DNA from: Lachnospiraceae bacterium
GTDB lineage: Bacteria > Bacillota > Clostridia > Lachnospirales > Lachnospiraceae
Assembly: GCA_900199595.1 (NCBI GenBank)
Contig: FZRB01000008.1
Location: 62,001 to 126,000 of the forward strand
Direction: 5' to 3'
DNA length: 64,000 nt
The position numbers and the translations under genes are program-made. This document shows positions 25,640-34,720 of the stretch, in pieces (the stretch's first letter is position 1; every line of letters begins with the position of its first letter). The notes under the pieces are model-generated. The model did no database searches. It saw only the letters and a program-made list of their open reading frames with translations, and was not told the DNA's origin.

Positions 25640-27706
25640 TTAATTGATAGTAATAGTACCTCCATCTTCTCCAAGGAATACAATGTATCCTCCAGCCGGA
25701 AGTGGAATGTCGTTATCTATATGCATATGGGTTGAATAGACCATCTCGTTATATTTGTTATACACATAGATGTTAGAGTTCTCCGGTCTTTCGACACTGA
25801 GAGTTCCACCAGCTATATCATCGCCAATCTTAAACCAAGATGCTTCTTCGGTATAGAGGTCAACTGTCTTTACACTGTTAACTAGTGTCGGAAGCTCACT
25901 GACCATACGGTATTTTCTTCCTGTCGTTACATTTACGCTTGTTATTTCATTTCCCGCTTTCAGCTTTTCTTTCTCTACAGATATATCATAAATATCACGG
26001 CTTGCTGAGGATTCAATAGTTGAAAAAGCTACTGCCCTAGTATCGTTTTCTATCTTAAGTAAATCTCCAAACGATCCAGGTTCGCCAATATTTATATAAC
26101 CCATCAGATCCTCTGACGAGGTTATAATCTGAAATGGTGTGTCATAGTCAGCAGAAGTATATTTATCATTATATAAAACTGCACGTTCATCATTTAACTT
26201 ACACCAGGCTTTAGAAGCCTCCTCACCTACTTCATTAGGCATAAGCCTCTCTCCACAGTTCAGATGATAAACATCCTTGCCGAGACCGACTGAGTCTACC
26301 TCTGCATCTGCTTTGATATATACTCCGCCATCTTTTTCCTCGAAGTACAGAGTCTGAGGTTCTGCACTTAGTTCTCCATCCTCATCTACTCTTTCAAAAT
26401 TATCTTCTTCTGTATATTTATAATAATCCAGCTTATTATTCAGATATAAATGTTTTATAAGCATAGTATCTTCTTCACAGGATATATAGACTATTTCATT
26501 TCCATCATTAGTGTACATATTATAGTAGCCTTCATAGCTCTTGTACGCTTCTGGAATAGTATCTACAAAGGTTATATCCTTTGCTTCTGGTTCGTCTACA
26601 GGCTTTCCCATATCCTCTAAGATTACTTCCGTTAATGCATTGGCAAGTACTCTGTTAGTACTGCTAGTACCGCCTGCTGAAAGAACTGCCACAGATATCT
26701 CTTCATCTGGGACTACCGAAAGCCAGGCATGCTGCAGTGTAATATCTCCTCCCTTGGAGATAACCTTTACATTCTCTTCACCACATTTCCAGGTTTCAAC
26801 ATAATCCCAGCCAAGTCCGTTGTCATCTGTATAGATGTCGGTGTTTTCGCCATCCTCATTCCAACGCTCTGCCATTTCGCTCTTGGATTCTTCTGATAGA
26901 AGTGTATTATCACCAGTGAAAAATGTACTGCCGAATCTTGCCACCTCAGTAGCTGTTGACTCGATTCCTCCACTTCCTAAAGCCATACAATAATTGTAAT
27001 CTACAGGAATATTGCTGCCTACTACAACCTCAGTCTGCATAGGATCACGGAATAGATTTTCAGGAGTTCCTGTATGCTCTGCATCTATTTTCGCAGATAT
27101 GTTCTTATCCACATATTCTGTAAAGCTCATTCCACTGACCTCTTCCACTATCAGTTCAAGAAGAGTAAATCCGTCGTTACAATAAGCAGCATACTTACCC
27201 GGATCCGCCTTTAACCTTTGTGTAGAAAACGACCTCAGTGTATTGTCTTTATACGACATATCACAGTCATCATATAACATCATATTGGTCCAGTATGAAC
27301 CCATAATACCTGAAGTATGATTCATCAGCATACGAACGGTGATATCCTTATATCTCTCATCTGCCATAGTAAAGCCCGGGATATACTCAGTTATCGGCGC
27401 ATCTAGTTCAACCTTTCCCTGATCCACCAGCTGCATAACAGCTGTAGTTACATAGACTTTACTTACGGAACCGATTCCATAGATTTTTTCTTCTGTGTCA
27501 GATAATTTTCCAGAAGTTTTATCTGTTTTTTCATCCGCTATTATTACAGATTCATCATCAGAATTTTTCTCTGCAAGTGCTGAAGATGCGTAAACAGTGC
27601 TAGTGTTAGTGGATACGTCATCCGAATCAGGGATCAGGCTATTTGTTGTAATTGCTGCTATGCCAAGAAGGCTGGCAACTCCAATTATTTTTGTTCTTAT
27701 TCTCAT
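25640..27706 (-). CDS. Secreted serine hydrolase (beta-lactamase/DD-peptidase fold), module 2
   Basis: 688 aa: signal peptide (about 1-40), low-complexity acidic linker, beta-lactamase-fold domain with SVSK (S80-K83), YCN in KYAAYCNDGF, and a KGGD third motif, then an unassigned C-terminal region of about 310 residues ending LGEDGGTITIN. It has the same domain order as the module 1 hydrolase, but the two share only moderate similarity outside the catalytic motifs. It likely acts on cell-wall peptides or an antibiotic-like ligand outside the membrane. Confidence 0.87.
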   Translation of the reverse strand: MRIRTKIIGVASLLGIAAITTNSLIPDSDDVSTNTSTVYASSALAEKNSDDESVIIADEKTDKTSGKLSDTEEKIYGIGSVSKVYVTTAVMQLVDQGKVELDAPITEYIPGFTMADERYKDITVRMLMNHTSGIMGSYWTNMMLYDDCDMSYKDNTLRSFSTQRLKADPGKYAAYCNDGFTLLELIVEEVSGMSFTEYVDKNISAKIDAEHTGTPENLFRDPMQTEVVVGSNIPVDYNYCMALGSGGIESTATEVARFGSTFFTGDNTLLSEESKSEMAERWNEDGENTDIYTDDNGLGWDYVETWKCGEENVKVISKGGDITLQHAWLSVVPDEEISVAVLSAGGTSSTNRVLANALTEVILEDMGKPVDEPEAKDITFVDTIPEAYKSYEGYYNMYTNDGNEIVYISCEEDTMLIKHLYLNNKLDYYKYTEEDNFERVDEDGELSAEPQTLYFEEKDGGVYIKADAEVDSVGLGKDVYHLNCGERLMPNEVGEEASKAWCKLNDERAVLYNDKYTSADYDTPFQIITSSEDLMGYINIGEPGSFGDLLKIENDTRAVAFSTIESSASRDIYDISVEKEKLKAGNEITSVNVTTGRKYRMVSELPTLVNSVKTVDLYTEEASWFKIGDDIAGGTLSVERPENSNIYVYNKYNEMVYSTHMHIDNDIPLPAGGYIVFLGEDGGTITIN

Positions 27707-27807
27707 ATTTTTATCCTTTTGTAATTCTTTATAAACTTCTTCGATTCGCTCAGAATGACATCAGCATATTATTCTAAGCGTCATGTTACGAAGATTCTAT
27801 ATGCCAT
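27707..27807. repeat. Intercistronic inverted repeat
   Basis: Between the permease and hydrolase genes, nested complements CTTCG/CGAAG, AGAAT/ATTCT and ATGAC/GTCAT form an imperfect long hairpin (about 27748-27794). It contains TTCGCTCAGAATGACA, which looks like a dispersed repeat. No ORF. Confidence 0.45.
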
Positions 27808-30291
27808 TTATTCAGTGATCAGTTCAGTTACTGATATCTTTCTTATCTTTCCGGCTCCGATGTAGGTCACTATATAACAGAATACAACCATCGCTATTCC
27901 TGATATTACTACAAGGCCAGTACTGGTATGCATATCAGCTCCCCACATATTTAGCCAGAACAGCTTGTTTATAATTACTCCCAGATAGCAGGATATCCCC
28001 GCTGATATTATCGTAACCGGAATGATACCAACCGCCACCTGTGTCATCAGATCCTTCGATGAGTAACCAAGTCCCTTCATTATTCCAAGTTCCTTACTTC
28101 TTCTCTTAACATTTGATGCTGCAATTATCCCAAGGATCAGTGCAACAATTAAAGCTACAGCAATTACAACAACAAGAGCAAAAGCTTTTGATATTCTGGC
28201 AATCATTCCTGTCTGAGATTCACTTAGATACTTAAACTCCAATATGCTCTTGATAACAAACTGCCTGCTGTTTCCTGTATAAACCTTATCACCAATCTGA
28301 ACTGCCCAATCTAAATCTGTTACTCCATACCTTGATATCAGAGTAGCTATCTTCTCTTTTGCAGCATCACTTAAATGTTCTTCCAGAGTATCACCCGTAT
28401 CATCAAATTCTGAATCAGCACTCTGACCAAATTCTGATGTAAGCCTCTTGTGGAACTCATCTAAATCAACACCATCATTCAAAAAAACATTTACAACATC
28501 GGCCTTTGAACCACCATTTATTTTTCTATATCCGTCAGAGGTCAGATAGATACAGTTACTACCATTTCCCATATTTCCGACAACTCCGGTTATGATATAA
28601 CTTACCTCTATTCCATTACTCTTAACAACTATACTGTCATCTACTTCTAAGTTTTCCCTTTTACTTCTTTGAAGGGAAATCATCGCTTCATTATCGTGAA
28701 CCGGATATCTTCCTTTGGATATAAAGATATTCTCGGTCTCAGTAAAATCATCATAAACTATTGCAGATGCATCATAATCTGAACCCTTTACGTTATAGTA
28801 AAGCCAATCATAGGTTACCTGTGTCTTTCTGACTTCAGGCATCTCCCGTATCTCATCGCTAAACTTATATGCATCAACTCCCGAATTAAGAGTAATCACA
28901 AGGTCAGGTTCTTCCATACCAGCTATAGATGAAAATGCCATCGCCCCAACTTTAAAGAAATCATAATTTAGTACTCCAAATACCAAAGCTATACCGGATA
29001 GTACTATACATATACCAACTCCAATCTGAGTTTTTATATTTCTCAGGCTTTCTTTAAATGCAATCCTGACATTCACATTCCCTTTCAGCTTATCCAACGG
29101 AAGAACATTTCTCTTAAAACTATGAGTTTTTATTCCTTTTCGAAATGCTATAACCGGTGGATACTTCTTTACTTTCCTTGCCTTTGCAAGTGCAAAAACT
29201 AAAATGACAGCAAGTACAAACAATGCCACAGGGATAATTAATATCGTGTCTCCACTTGAAGTTACTGCTCTACCAAGCATTACACTTATCGCATTATTGG
29301 CCAGAGGAGTTATTATCGCAGCAATCACTCCACCAAGTATAGTTCCTATACCAGCCGAGATTATATATTCACCCACATAGCTAAGTGATATCTCTCCTCC
29401 CTTATATCCCAGTGCCTCCAGGACACCTATCTGCTGAAGCTGATCATCGATATCATTTGATATCTTATTTCTGATCATAAAAATTGACGCTATAAATGTT
29501 ATAAGTGATACGCTTACACCTATATAGAGAAACATCATCAGAAACTGGCTGTCACCAGACTGGCGTCCTTCCTTTGTTTCTCCGATGACAGACTTTATAT
29601 CCTCACCCGACTCGGCACGGCATTTATCAATGTATTCCTGGAAGTCATAATCTGAATCACTGTCAAAGGCCAGAAGAACATATGTATTTGTTATCTCAGC
29701 TAATTTTTTATAATCATTTTTTGTTACAACACACTTGGGTTCGGAATTATTCATAAATCCCGAATTATAGAACCCGGCTATAATGAATGGATATTCCTTC
29801 CCAAGGTATTCCATATCAAATGAATCTCCAAGCTTGTATCCCAGGTTATACTTACAATATTCAGGAAGCCATATAGGATGTTCTAATCCATTTGTCTCAC
29901 TATCTGATAAAGACTCTGTCATTTTATAGTCTTCTATCTGTTTATCATTTTCCTCAGTAGAAAAAAATAATCCATAGCTTATTTTTTCATCGTTTCTGAT
30001 AACATTAATTCCAAAAATGTACTGAATCCTGGTTTCTTCTAAGTTTTCTACCTTATAATTCTTTTTCAGAACTTCCCTGTATGCGTCTCGATATTCGTTT
30101 TCATTTAAATAAACTATAGTATTCTTGCTTCCGCTTTCCTCGAAGCTTACATCAAATGCAGAACTGATTCTTGATGTATTTGCGAAGAACAGGCCAAGCA
30201 TCATTGTGGATACAAGGGTGAGAAGGATGATTGCGACAGCTTCCCTTTTATTCTTTTTTAAATTGAATAATGATAATCTAAATATTTTCAT
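27808..30291 (-). CDS. ABC transporter permease, two FtsX domains, module 2
   Basis: 827 aa with the same layout as the module 1 permease: N-terminal helix (about 20-40), first external domain, FtsX helices near 255-375, second external domain (about 440-680), and C-terminal FtsX helices. The shared FtsX segments (NDIDDQ-QQIGVLEALGY, KRNVLPLDKLKGNVN, GIMKGLGYSSKDLMTQ) are strongly conserved while the external domains differ, as expected if the two systems recognise different ligands. The ATG has a strong ribosome-binding site (AAAGGAGAAAGT). A hairpin-rich 121-bp gap separates it from the ATPase gene. Confidence 0.9.
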   Translation of the reverse strand: MKIFRLSLFNLKKNKREAVAIILLTLVSTMMLGLFFANTSRISSAFDVSFEESGSKNTIVYLNENEYRDAYREVLKKNYKVENLEETRIQYIFGINVIRNDEKISYGLFFSTEENDKQIEDYKMTESLSDSETNGLEHPIWLPEYCKYNLGYKLGDSFDMEYLGKEYPFIIAGFYNSGFMNNSEPKCVVTKNDYKKLAEITNTYVLLAFDSDSDYDFQEYIDKCRAESGEDIKSVIGETKEGRQSGDSQFLMMFLYIGVSVSLITFIASIFMIRNKISNDIDDQLQQIGVLEALGYKGGEISLSYVGEYIISAGIGTILGGVIAAIITPLANNAISVMLGRAVTSSGDTILIIPVALFVLAVILVFALAKARKVKKYPPVIAFRKGIKTHSFKRNVLPLDKLKGNVNVRIAFKESLRNIKTQIGVGICIVLSGIALVFGVLNYDFFKVGAMAFSSIAGMEEPDLVITLNSGVDAYKFSDEIREMPEVRKTQVTYDWLYYNVKGSDYDASAIVYDDFTETENIFISKGRYPVHDNEAMISLQRSKRENLEVDDSIVVKSNGIEVSYIITGVVGNMGNGSNCIYLTSDGYRKINGGSKADVVNVFLNDGVDLDEFHKRLTSEFGQSADSEFDDTGDTLEEHLSDAAKEKIATLISRYGVTDLDWAVQIGDKVYTGNSRQFVIKSILEFKYLSESQTGMIARISKAFALVVVIAVALIVALILGIIAASNVKRRSKELGIMKGLGYSSKDLMTQVAVGIIPVTIISAGISCYLGVIINKLFWLNMWGADMHTSTGLVVISGIAMVVFCYIVTYIGAGKIRKISVTELITE

Positions 30292-30412
30292 ACTTTCTCC
30301 TTTGGGCTTCTATCTTAACGCCACCTGCCCGCACAGGCACCCAAGTGCCTGTACGGCACTGTGGCTTGATGGTCGCTTCGCTCCACAAGATTTGCAGAGC
30401 AAATCTTGCCCT
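30292..30412. repeat. Intercistronic hairpins between ATPase and permease genes, module 2
   Basis: Two perfect hairpins: ACAGGCAC-CCAA-GTGCCTGT (30333-30352) and CAAGATTTGC-AGA-GCAAATCTTG (30386-30408). The corresponding junction in module 1 is only a few bases, so this segment looks inserted. No U-tract follows, so it is more likely an RNA-processing or stability element than a terminator. Confidence 0.6.
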
Positions 30413-31174
30413 TTACCAACCCATCTGATCTAGGAACTGTTGTAAACCTGCACGACGTTCTTTATTGTCATCAGTTCCGTAGATTGGCATTCTGTATTCT
30501 CCGTCAATTCCTCCGTCTCTAAGGAAGATTACTCTTGTGCCTCTAAGGGCTGTCTTTAAATCGTGTGTTACCATTACGATTGACTGACCGTTCTTATGTA
30601 CCTCGGTGAAGATATTGAGTACGTCCTGTCCTGATGCTGAGTTAAGCTGTCCTGTTGGCTCATCAGCGAAGAGTATCTTCGGATCATTGATTACCGCTCT
30701 TACTATTCCTACTCGCTGCGCCTCACCACCTGATAACTGGTTAGGATATTTATTCCACATATCACTCTTGATTCCAACCTTATCAAGAAGGTTCTTTGCT
30801 TTTTTAACAAGCTCCGGTGAATTCTTCTGAACAATCAGAGCTCCTGTAAGTACATTATCCAGGATTGTCTGATTCTCAAGGAGATATACACTCTGGAAGA
30901 CAAAGCCACAATTACCTCTTCGGAATACTGCAAGCTCATCATTTGAGAAGTCCTGAATCTCTGTATCTCCGAAGAGAACCTTTCCCATGGAAGGCTTGTC
31001 CATTCCTGAAAGTGCATAAAGAAGTGTGGACTTTCCTGATCCTGATGCACCCATAATTACTGTGAAGTCACCTTCGATTATTTCCATATCTAAGTTCTTG
31101 ATTACATGCTGCTGTCTGCCACCATTTGAAAATGATTTGCAGAGTTTTTCTGTTTTTAAAATAGAAGAAGCCAT
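30413..31174 (-). CDS. ABC transporter ATP-binding protein, module 2
   Basis: 253 aa; Walker A GASGSGKST, signature LSGGEAQRVGI, Walker B ILFADEPT, H-loop MVTHD. Almost the same sequence as the module 1 ATPase through its whole length. The start at 31174 was chosen because it has GAAAGGG in front and matches the start of the paralogue; a longer frame opens to 31243 with no ribosome-binding site. It should energise the permease encoded next. Confidence 0.93.
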   Translation of the reverse strand: MASSILKTEKLCKSFSNGGRQQHVIKNLDMEIIEGDFTVIMGASGSGKSTLLYALSGMDKPSMGKVLFGDTEIQDFSNDELAVFRRGNCGFVFQSVYLLENQTILDNVLTGALIVQKNSPELVKKAKNLLDKVGIKSDMWNKYPNQLSGGEAQRVGIVRAVINDPKILFADEPTGQLNSASGQDVLNIFTEVHKNGQSIVMVTHDLKTALRGTRVIFLRDGGIDGEYRMPIYGTDDNKERRAGLQQFLDQMGW

Positions 31175-31241
31175 ATATAATACCCTTTCGTCTTTAATCT
31201 TGGTAGTTTTAATGACCACCATACTTATCAACTTTAAAGGC

Positions 31242-31310
31242 ATTATATATGACTTCTAAAATATGTTCCTTAAAACGATATTGTATAATTGTTAAAAAAA
31301 TCTTAAATGC
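31242..31310 (-). promoter_or_regulatory. Promoter and direct-repeat regulator box for the ABC operon, module 2
   Basis: Minus strand: -10 TATAAT (31242-31247), no -35, and upstream repeats TTTTAAGGAA and TTTTAGAA (31253-31275), with TTTAAGATTTTTTTAA further up (about 31292-31310). It is the counterpart of 22459-22525; conservation of just these blocks supports a regulator-binding site. Confidence 0.6.
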
Positions 31311-31361
31311 ATATTGATTATTATTTCATACGATAATTCTCTTTTGCTTCGCAAAAATACT

Positions 31362-32699
31362 TTAACTAAGTGGAATTATCAGCGTAATCGAAAGTCCATC
31401 TCCATCCGACTCTGCCACCAGATCTCCATTCATTTTCTGCATGAGCGTCTTGGCTATATAGAGACCAAGGCCGTTTCCTTCTTTATCGGTTTCCTGCCAG
31501 TCCTTTCCTCGATAGAACTTATTAGTAATAAGGTCAAGCTCCTCTGAAGGAACCCCTGGTCCGTAATCTTTTATTTCCATTTCGAGATACCCTTCTGATA
31601 GTCTGTATGATATATCTATCCTGGTATCTGCATACTTATAGGAATTGGAAATGACATTACCAATAACCTGTCCCATCCTGTTTTTATCTATACTTAGAAC
31701 CACCTTAGGAATCTCTTCGGTAGTAACAAGTTTTCTATTATCGTAGCTTTCTACCAAGCTTGTAATAACAGATGAATCTTCATCATTTAGCGTAACCTTG
31801 AATTCTCCAAGATCATCAAGGGTTGTAGTAAATAAGTCGCTTACAAGGGCATCTATCTGCTCGGCCTTCTGGCGGATTCCTTCGGCATCTGCAGATAATA
31901 CATCTATTTCTTCAAGACTGATTAAGGCCTTGGCATCCTGCTCCTTCTTAACCGACAGACGCATCTGCATCAGTTCCGCTGTAAGCTTTATTCCTGTGAC
32001 CGGAGTTTTTAAGTCATGACTGAGGGACGCAACCAGCTCCCTCTCTTTTTTCTGAAGTTCAAGTTCTCTCTTTCTGGACTGGGCCAGTTCCTCTCTCATT
32101 ATGTCAAAGCTCTCGGAAAATGCACCGAACATATTGCCCCTATCCATAGCAAGTGGTTCATCCAGGTTACCCTGTGCCACCTTGCCTGCAAAATCCTTCA
32201 TATTCCTAAAAGGTGCTATTACATTTTGGTTTATATATAATCCAAAGCCTGCCATAGCAATAATAATCATGAGACCGGCCAGACTTATTCCTATAATAAA
32301 ACGGTTTCGTATTCTTCTGACACTGCTCAGTCCGTCGTCAAGTTCAATCAGACAGCCCCAGATTTTATCTCCACTTTTAAGATATATATATGGATAGTGA
32401 TTTTGTATGGCAGTTTCTACTGTGATTTTTTCCTGGCTTAAATCTCTTGATGAACTGGTATACAGGATGTTCTGCGTCATATCAACTATTATATAATCAA
32501 AGTCGAAGCTGTATTTATCCAGGATAGACAGATCCGTTCTGTTTGACTCCGCCGTTCGAGCAATATCATTTAATGCTGATACTTCGCCTTTTGTACTATT
32601 ATTTCCAGATGTCAGATTACCTGTAAAGATAATAAGAAGAATTACACCAATCACATATATTAATGCTACCACTGCTACTATTCTGATATAGCTTTTCAT
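31362..32699 (-). CDS. Sensor histidine kinase, module 2
   Basis: 445 aa: two helices (about 8-26 and 134-158) around an extracellular domain of about 105 residues, HisKA with LVASLSHDLKTPVTG (H228) and a complete ATPase domain (ISNSYKYA, DYGPGV, GNGLGLYIA). It pairs with the regulator encoded 51 bp upstream. The cytoplasmic part is closely similar to the kinases at 22560-23909 and 38056-39408, while the extracellular parts are more different. Confidence 0.92.
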   Translation of the reverse strand: MKSYIRIVAVVALIYVIGVILLIIFTGNLTSGNNSTKGEVSALNDIARTAESNRTDLSILDKYSFDFDYIIVDMTQNILYTSSSRDLSQEKITVETAIQNHYPYIYLKSGDKIWGCLIELDDGLSSVRRIRNRFIIGISLAGLMIIIAMAGFGLYINQNVIAPFRNMKDFAGKVAQGNLDEPLAMDRGNMFGAFSESFDIMREELAQSRKRELELQKKERELVASLSHDLKTPVTGIKLTAELMQMRLSVKKEQDAKALISLEEIDVLSADAEGIRQKAEQIDALVSDLFTTTLDDLGEFKVTLNDEDSSVITSLVESYDNRKLVTTEEIPKVVLSIDKNRMGQVIGNVISNSYKYADTRIDISYRLSEGYLEMEIKDYGPGVPSEELDLITNKFYRGKDWQETDKEGNGLGLYIAKTLMQKMNGDLVAESDGDGLSITLIIPLS

Positions 32700-32750
32700 A
32701 TAGTTTCTCCAAATGTATATAGGTTTAGAATTCAGATTTGTTCTTGATGT

Positions 32751-33512
32751 CTACTGAAGCGAAGAATTCTTCTCCACTACATATCCTACTCCCCAGACAG
32801 TTTTTATTATCTCAGGATTCTTTGGATCAACCTCTATCTTCTCTCTTATATGACGAATATGTACTGTAATTGTACCATCACAGGTATTGTCATCTCCCCA
32901 TACATTATCAAAAAGTTCATCCCTTGTTATTACTCTGCCGGAATTTTCCATGAGATACAGAAGAAGCTTATACTCCATGGCCCTCAGCTCTTCTGATTTT
33001 CCATTTATCTCAAGCTTATGCAGGGCAGTATCAAGATATACTCCGTCTCTTAGAGTTATCTTACCATTTACATTTCCTGATTCAGACGCACCGGATGCAT
33101 TCTTATTTGCAGCATTCCTGGCTGCATTTTCCGCATCCTCTTTTGCTTTGTCATATCTCGAAAGAACTGCTTTAACCTTTGCAAGAAGAATGTTCAGCGT
33201 GTATGGCTTCTTTATATAGTCATCTCCACCAATGTTAAGGGCTATCAGAACATCATCGTCACTGGTACGGGCACTGATGAAAAAGATAGGCATATCGTAA
33301 GATTCTCGTACCTTCCTGCAGAGCTCGAAGCCTGATTTATCTCCCAGGTTTATATCCAGCAGAAGCAGTGACACTTCATTGTTTTCCAGAAATTCTATGG
33401 CCGCATCATAGCTTGTGACATAAGCTGTCTTAACCCCGACTATATTGAAATAATCAGATGTGGAACGAGCTATCAGCTCATCATCATCTATCATAAGAAC
33501 CTTGTAATCCAT
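32751..33512 (-). CDS. OmpR/PhoB-family response regulator, module 2
   Basis: 253 aa: receiver with D53 (LLLLDINLG) and Lys in KPY, an alanine/asparagine-rich linker (about 125-150) and a winged-helix DNA-binding domain ending IIKTVWGVGYVVEK. It starts 16 bp after the VanX-like gene stop, so they probably share a transcript. It likely binds the repeats at 31253-31275. Confidence 0.94.
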   Translation of the reverse strand: MDYKVLMIDDDELIARSTSDYFNIVGVKTAYVTSYDAAIEFLENNEVSLLLLDINLGDKSGFELCRKVRESYDMPIFFISARTSDDDVLIALNIGGDDYIKKPYTLNILLAKVKAVLSRYDKAKEDAENAARNAANKNASGASESGNVNGKITLRDGVYLDTALHKLEINGKSEELRAMEYKLLLYLMENSGRVITRDELFDNVWGDDNTCDGTITVHIRHIREKIEVDPKNPEIIKTVWGVGYVVEKNSSLQ

Positions 33513-33528
33513 ATTCCTCTCCTTTTTA

Positions 33529-34470
33529 TCATTTTCCTACCGAACTGCTATTAACCGGGAATTCAAAATATGTATCTGGATAAGGTTCGTCGGCTAATGT
33601 AAAGTGCCACCATTCTTCTGAGTATGGATTAAATCCATGTGAAGTCATGGCATCTCTCAGAATCATCCTGTTAGCATGCTGCTCTTCGGTTATTCCATCA
33701 TAATCAACATGTGATTTCTGTCCGAAATAATCAAAGGTACCTCCCATATCCACGTCCATTCCGGTATTTTTATCAACTATGGTAAGATCAACTGTGCTTC
33801 CCCTGCTGTGTCCGGAATGAGTTGCTATATATCCCTGATCAAATAATACAGACTTATCCAGCTCAGGGTAAAAATCCTGCTTCATCTTAGTGTCATCTAA
33901 ATCCCCGGCCCATTCTACAAAATTATCAACTGCTGTCTGAGGCCTATATGCATCATATATCTTAAGCTTGTAGCCCTTGGCAGACAAGTCATCACTTACT
34001 TCCTTCAAAGCCGCGGCTGCTTCCTTTGTAAGAAGAGCCACCGGTTCTTCGTAACCGTCTACTCTTTCACCCACAAAGTTGTAATCTGTATAATATCTGA
34101 TTTCCAGAACTACATCAGGAATTACATCACTGACCAGAACAAAGTCTTCGGCTTCCGGAAGCGGACCGGATTCTTCCGCCATGTTATTCACAGCTTCTTC
34201 GGAGGTTGTATTCACCTCTTCGATCACAGTTTCAGTTTCATCTGAACCAGTTTTTTCTTCTGTTACTTTCTCTGCTACTGTCGCTTCTGTAGTAACTTCT
34301 TTTGTAGTTTTTTCCTCTGATACAGCAGCTTTGTCTGTGCTATCTTCTGTTGCATAAGCCCCTGTATATTCCTCAAATACACCCGGATCTTCTTTTTTAG
34401 AATTGCAGCCTGTAATACAAAACAACACTAACACTAATGTAATTATAAGTATATTTACTTTTCTTTTCAT
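33529..34470 (-). CDS. D-alanyl-D-alanine dipeptidase (VanX/M15D-type) lipoprotein
   Basis: 313 aa: lipoprotein signal with lipobox ITGC (lipidated C22), a Thr/Glu-rich linker (about 25-105), and a VanX-type M15 peptidase domain with SGHSRGSTVDL (zinc ligands H221 and D228), EWWHF (E286, third zinc ligand H289) and RPQ in the DAYRPQT segment. The family splits D-Ala-D-Ala. Being exported, it would act on external dipeptides or peptidoglycan rather than on the cytoplasmic precursor pool that classical VanX removes. No vanH or ligase gene is nearby, so resistance to glycopeptides should not be assumed. It heads the operon of the module 2 regulator and kinase, which supports a link to wall stress. 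Confidence 0.85.
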   Translation of the reverse strand: MKRKVNILIITLVLVLFCITGCNSKKEDPGVFEEYTGAYATEDSTDKAAVSEEKTTKEVTTEATVAEKVTEEKTGSDETETVIEEVNTTSEEAVNNMAEESGPLPEAEDFVLVSDVIPDVVLEIRYYTDYNFVGERVDGYEEPVALLTKEAAAALKEVSDDLSAKGYKLKIYDAYRPQTAVDNFVEWAGDLDDTKMKQDFYPELDKSVLFDQGYIATHSGHSRGSTVDLTIVDKNTGMDVDMGGTFDYFGQKSHVDYDGITEEQHANRMILRDAMTSHGFNPYSEEWWHFTLADEPYPDTYFEFPVNSSSVGK

Positions 34471-34609
34471 TATTACTCGCTATATCCTTCAAGGAGACAT
34501 TTTTCTTTATATTATCCAATAAGTTCCTACAGCGTATACTACACTATCAGGAGCTTTTATTCTACTATAACATTTAATTAACGACGGACCTTAAATCTCA
34601 AAAAACTAT

Positions 34610-34638
34610 TTGGAATGACTTTATTGTAATGATATAAT
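34610..34638 (+). promoter_or_regulatory. Promoter of the metalloprotease-like gene
   Basis: TTGGAA (34610-34615), 17-bp spacer, extended -10 TGATATAAT (TATAAT 34633-34638). It lies 83 bp upstream of the ATG at 34721, in the 250-bp divergent region shared with the VanX-like gene, where nothing else clear is seen. Confidence 0.75.
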
Positions 34639-34720
34639 GTCTCAGGGCTTGCTTTAATAATGAAGAAGTCCGTATGTAACATAAATGTTGATAAAATAGA
34701 ATGATGGGGGAAACCAGGAA

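Noticed and set aside
27748-27794. Insertion-sequence end
   Set aside because: The inverted repeat is imperfect and no transposase or target duplication is visible.
33529-34470. Glycopeptide resistance (van) operon
   Set aside because: Only a VanX-type enzyme is present; no VanH, no D-Ala-D-Lac/Ser ligase, and the protein is a lipoprotein.
34655-34690. Fourth copy of the trpA-tail repeat (TCCGTATGTAACATAA)
   Set aside because: Only a short partial match and no hairpin follows; probably chance.
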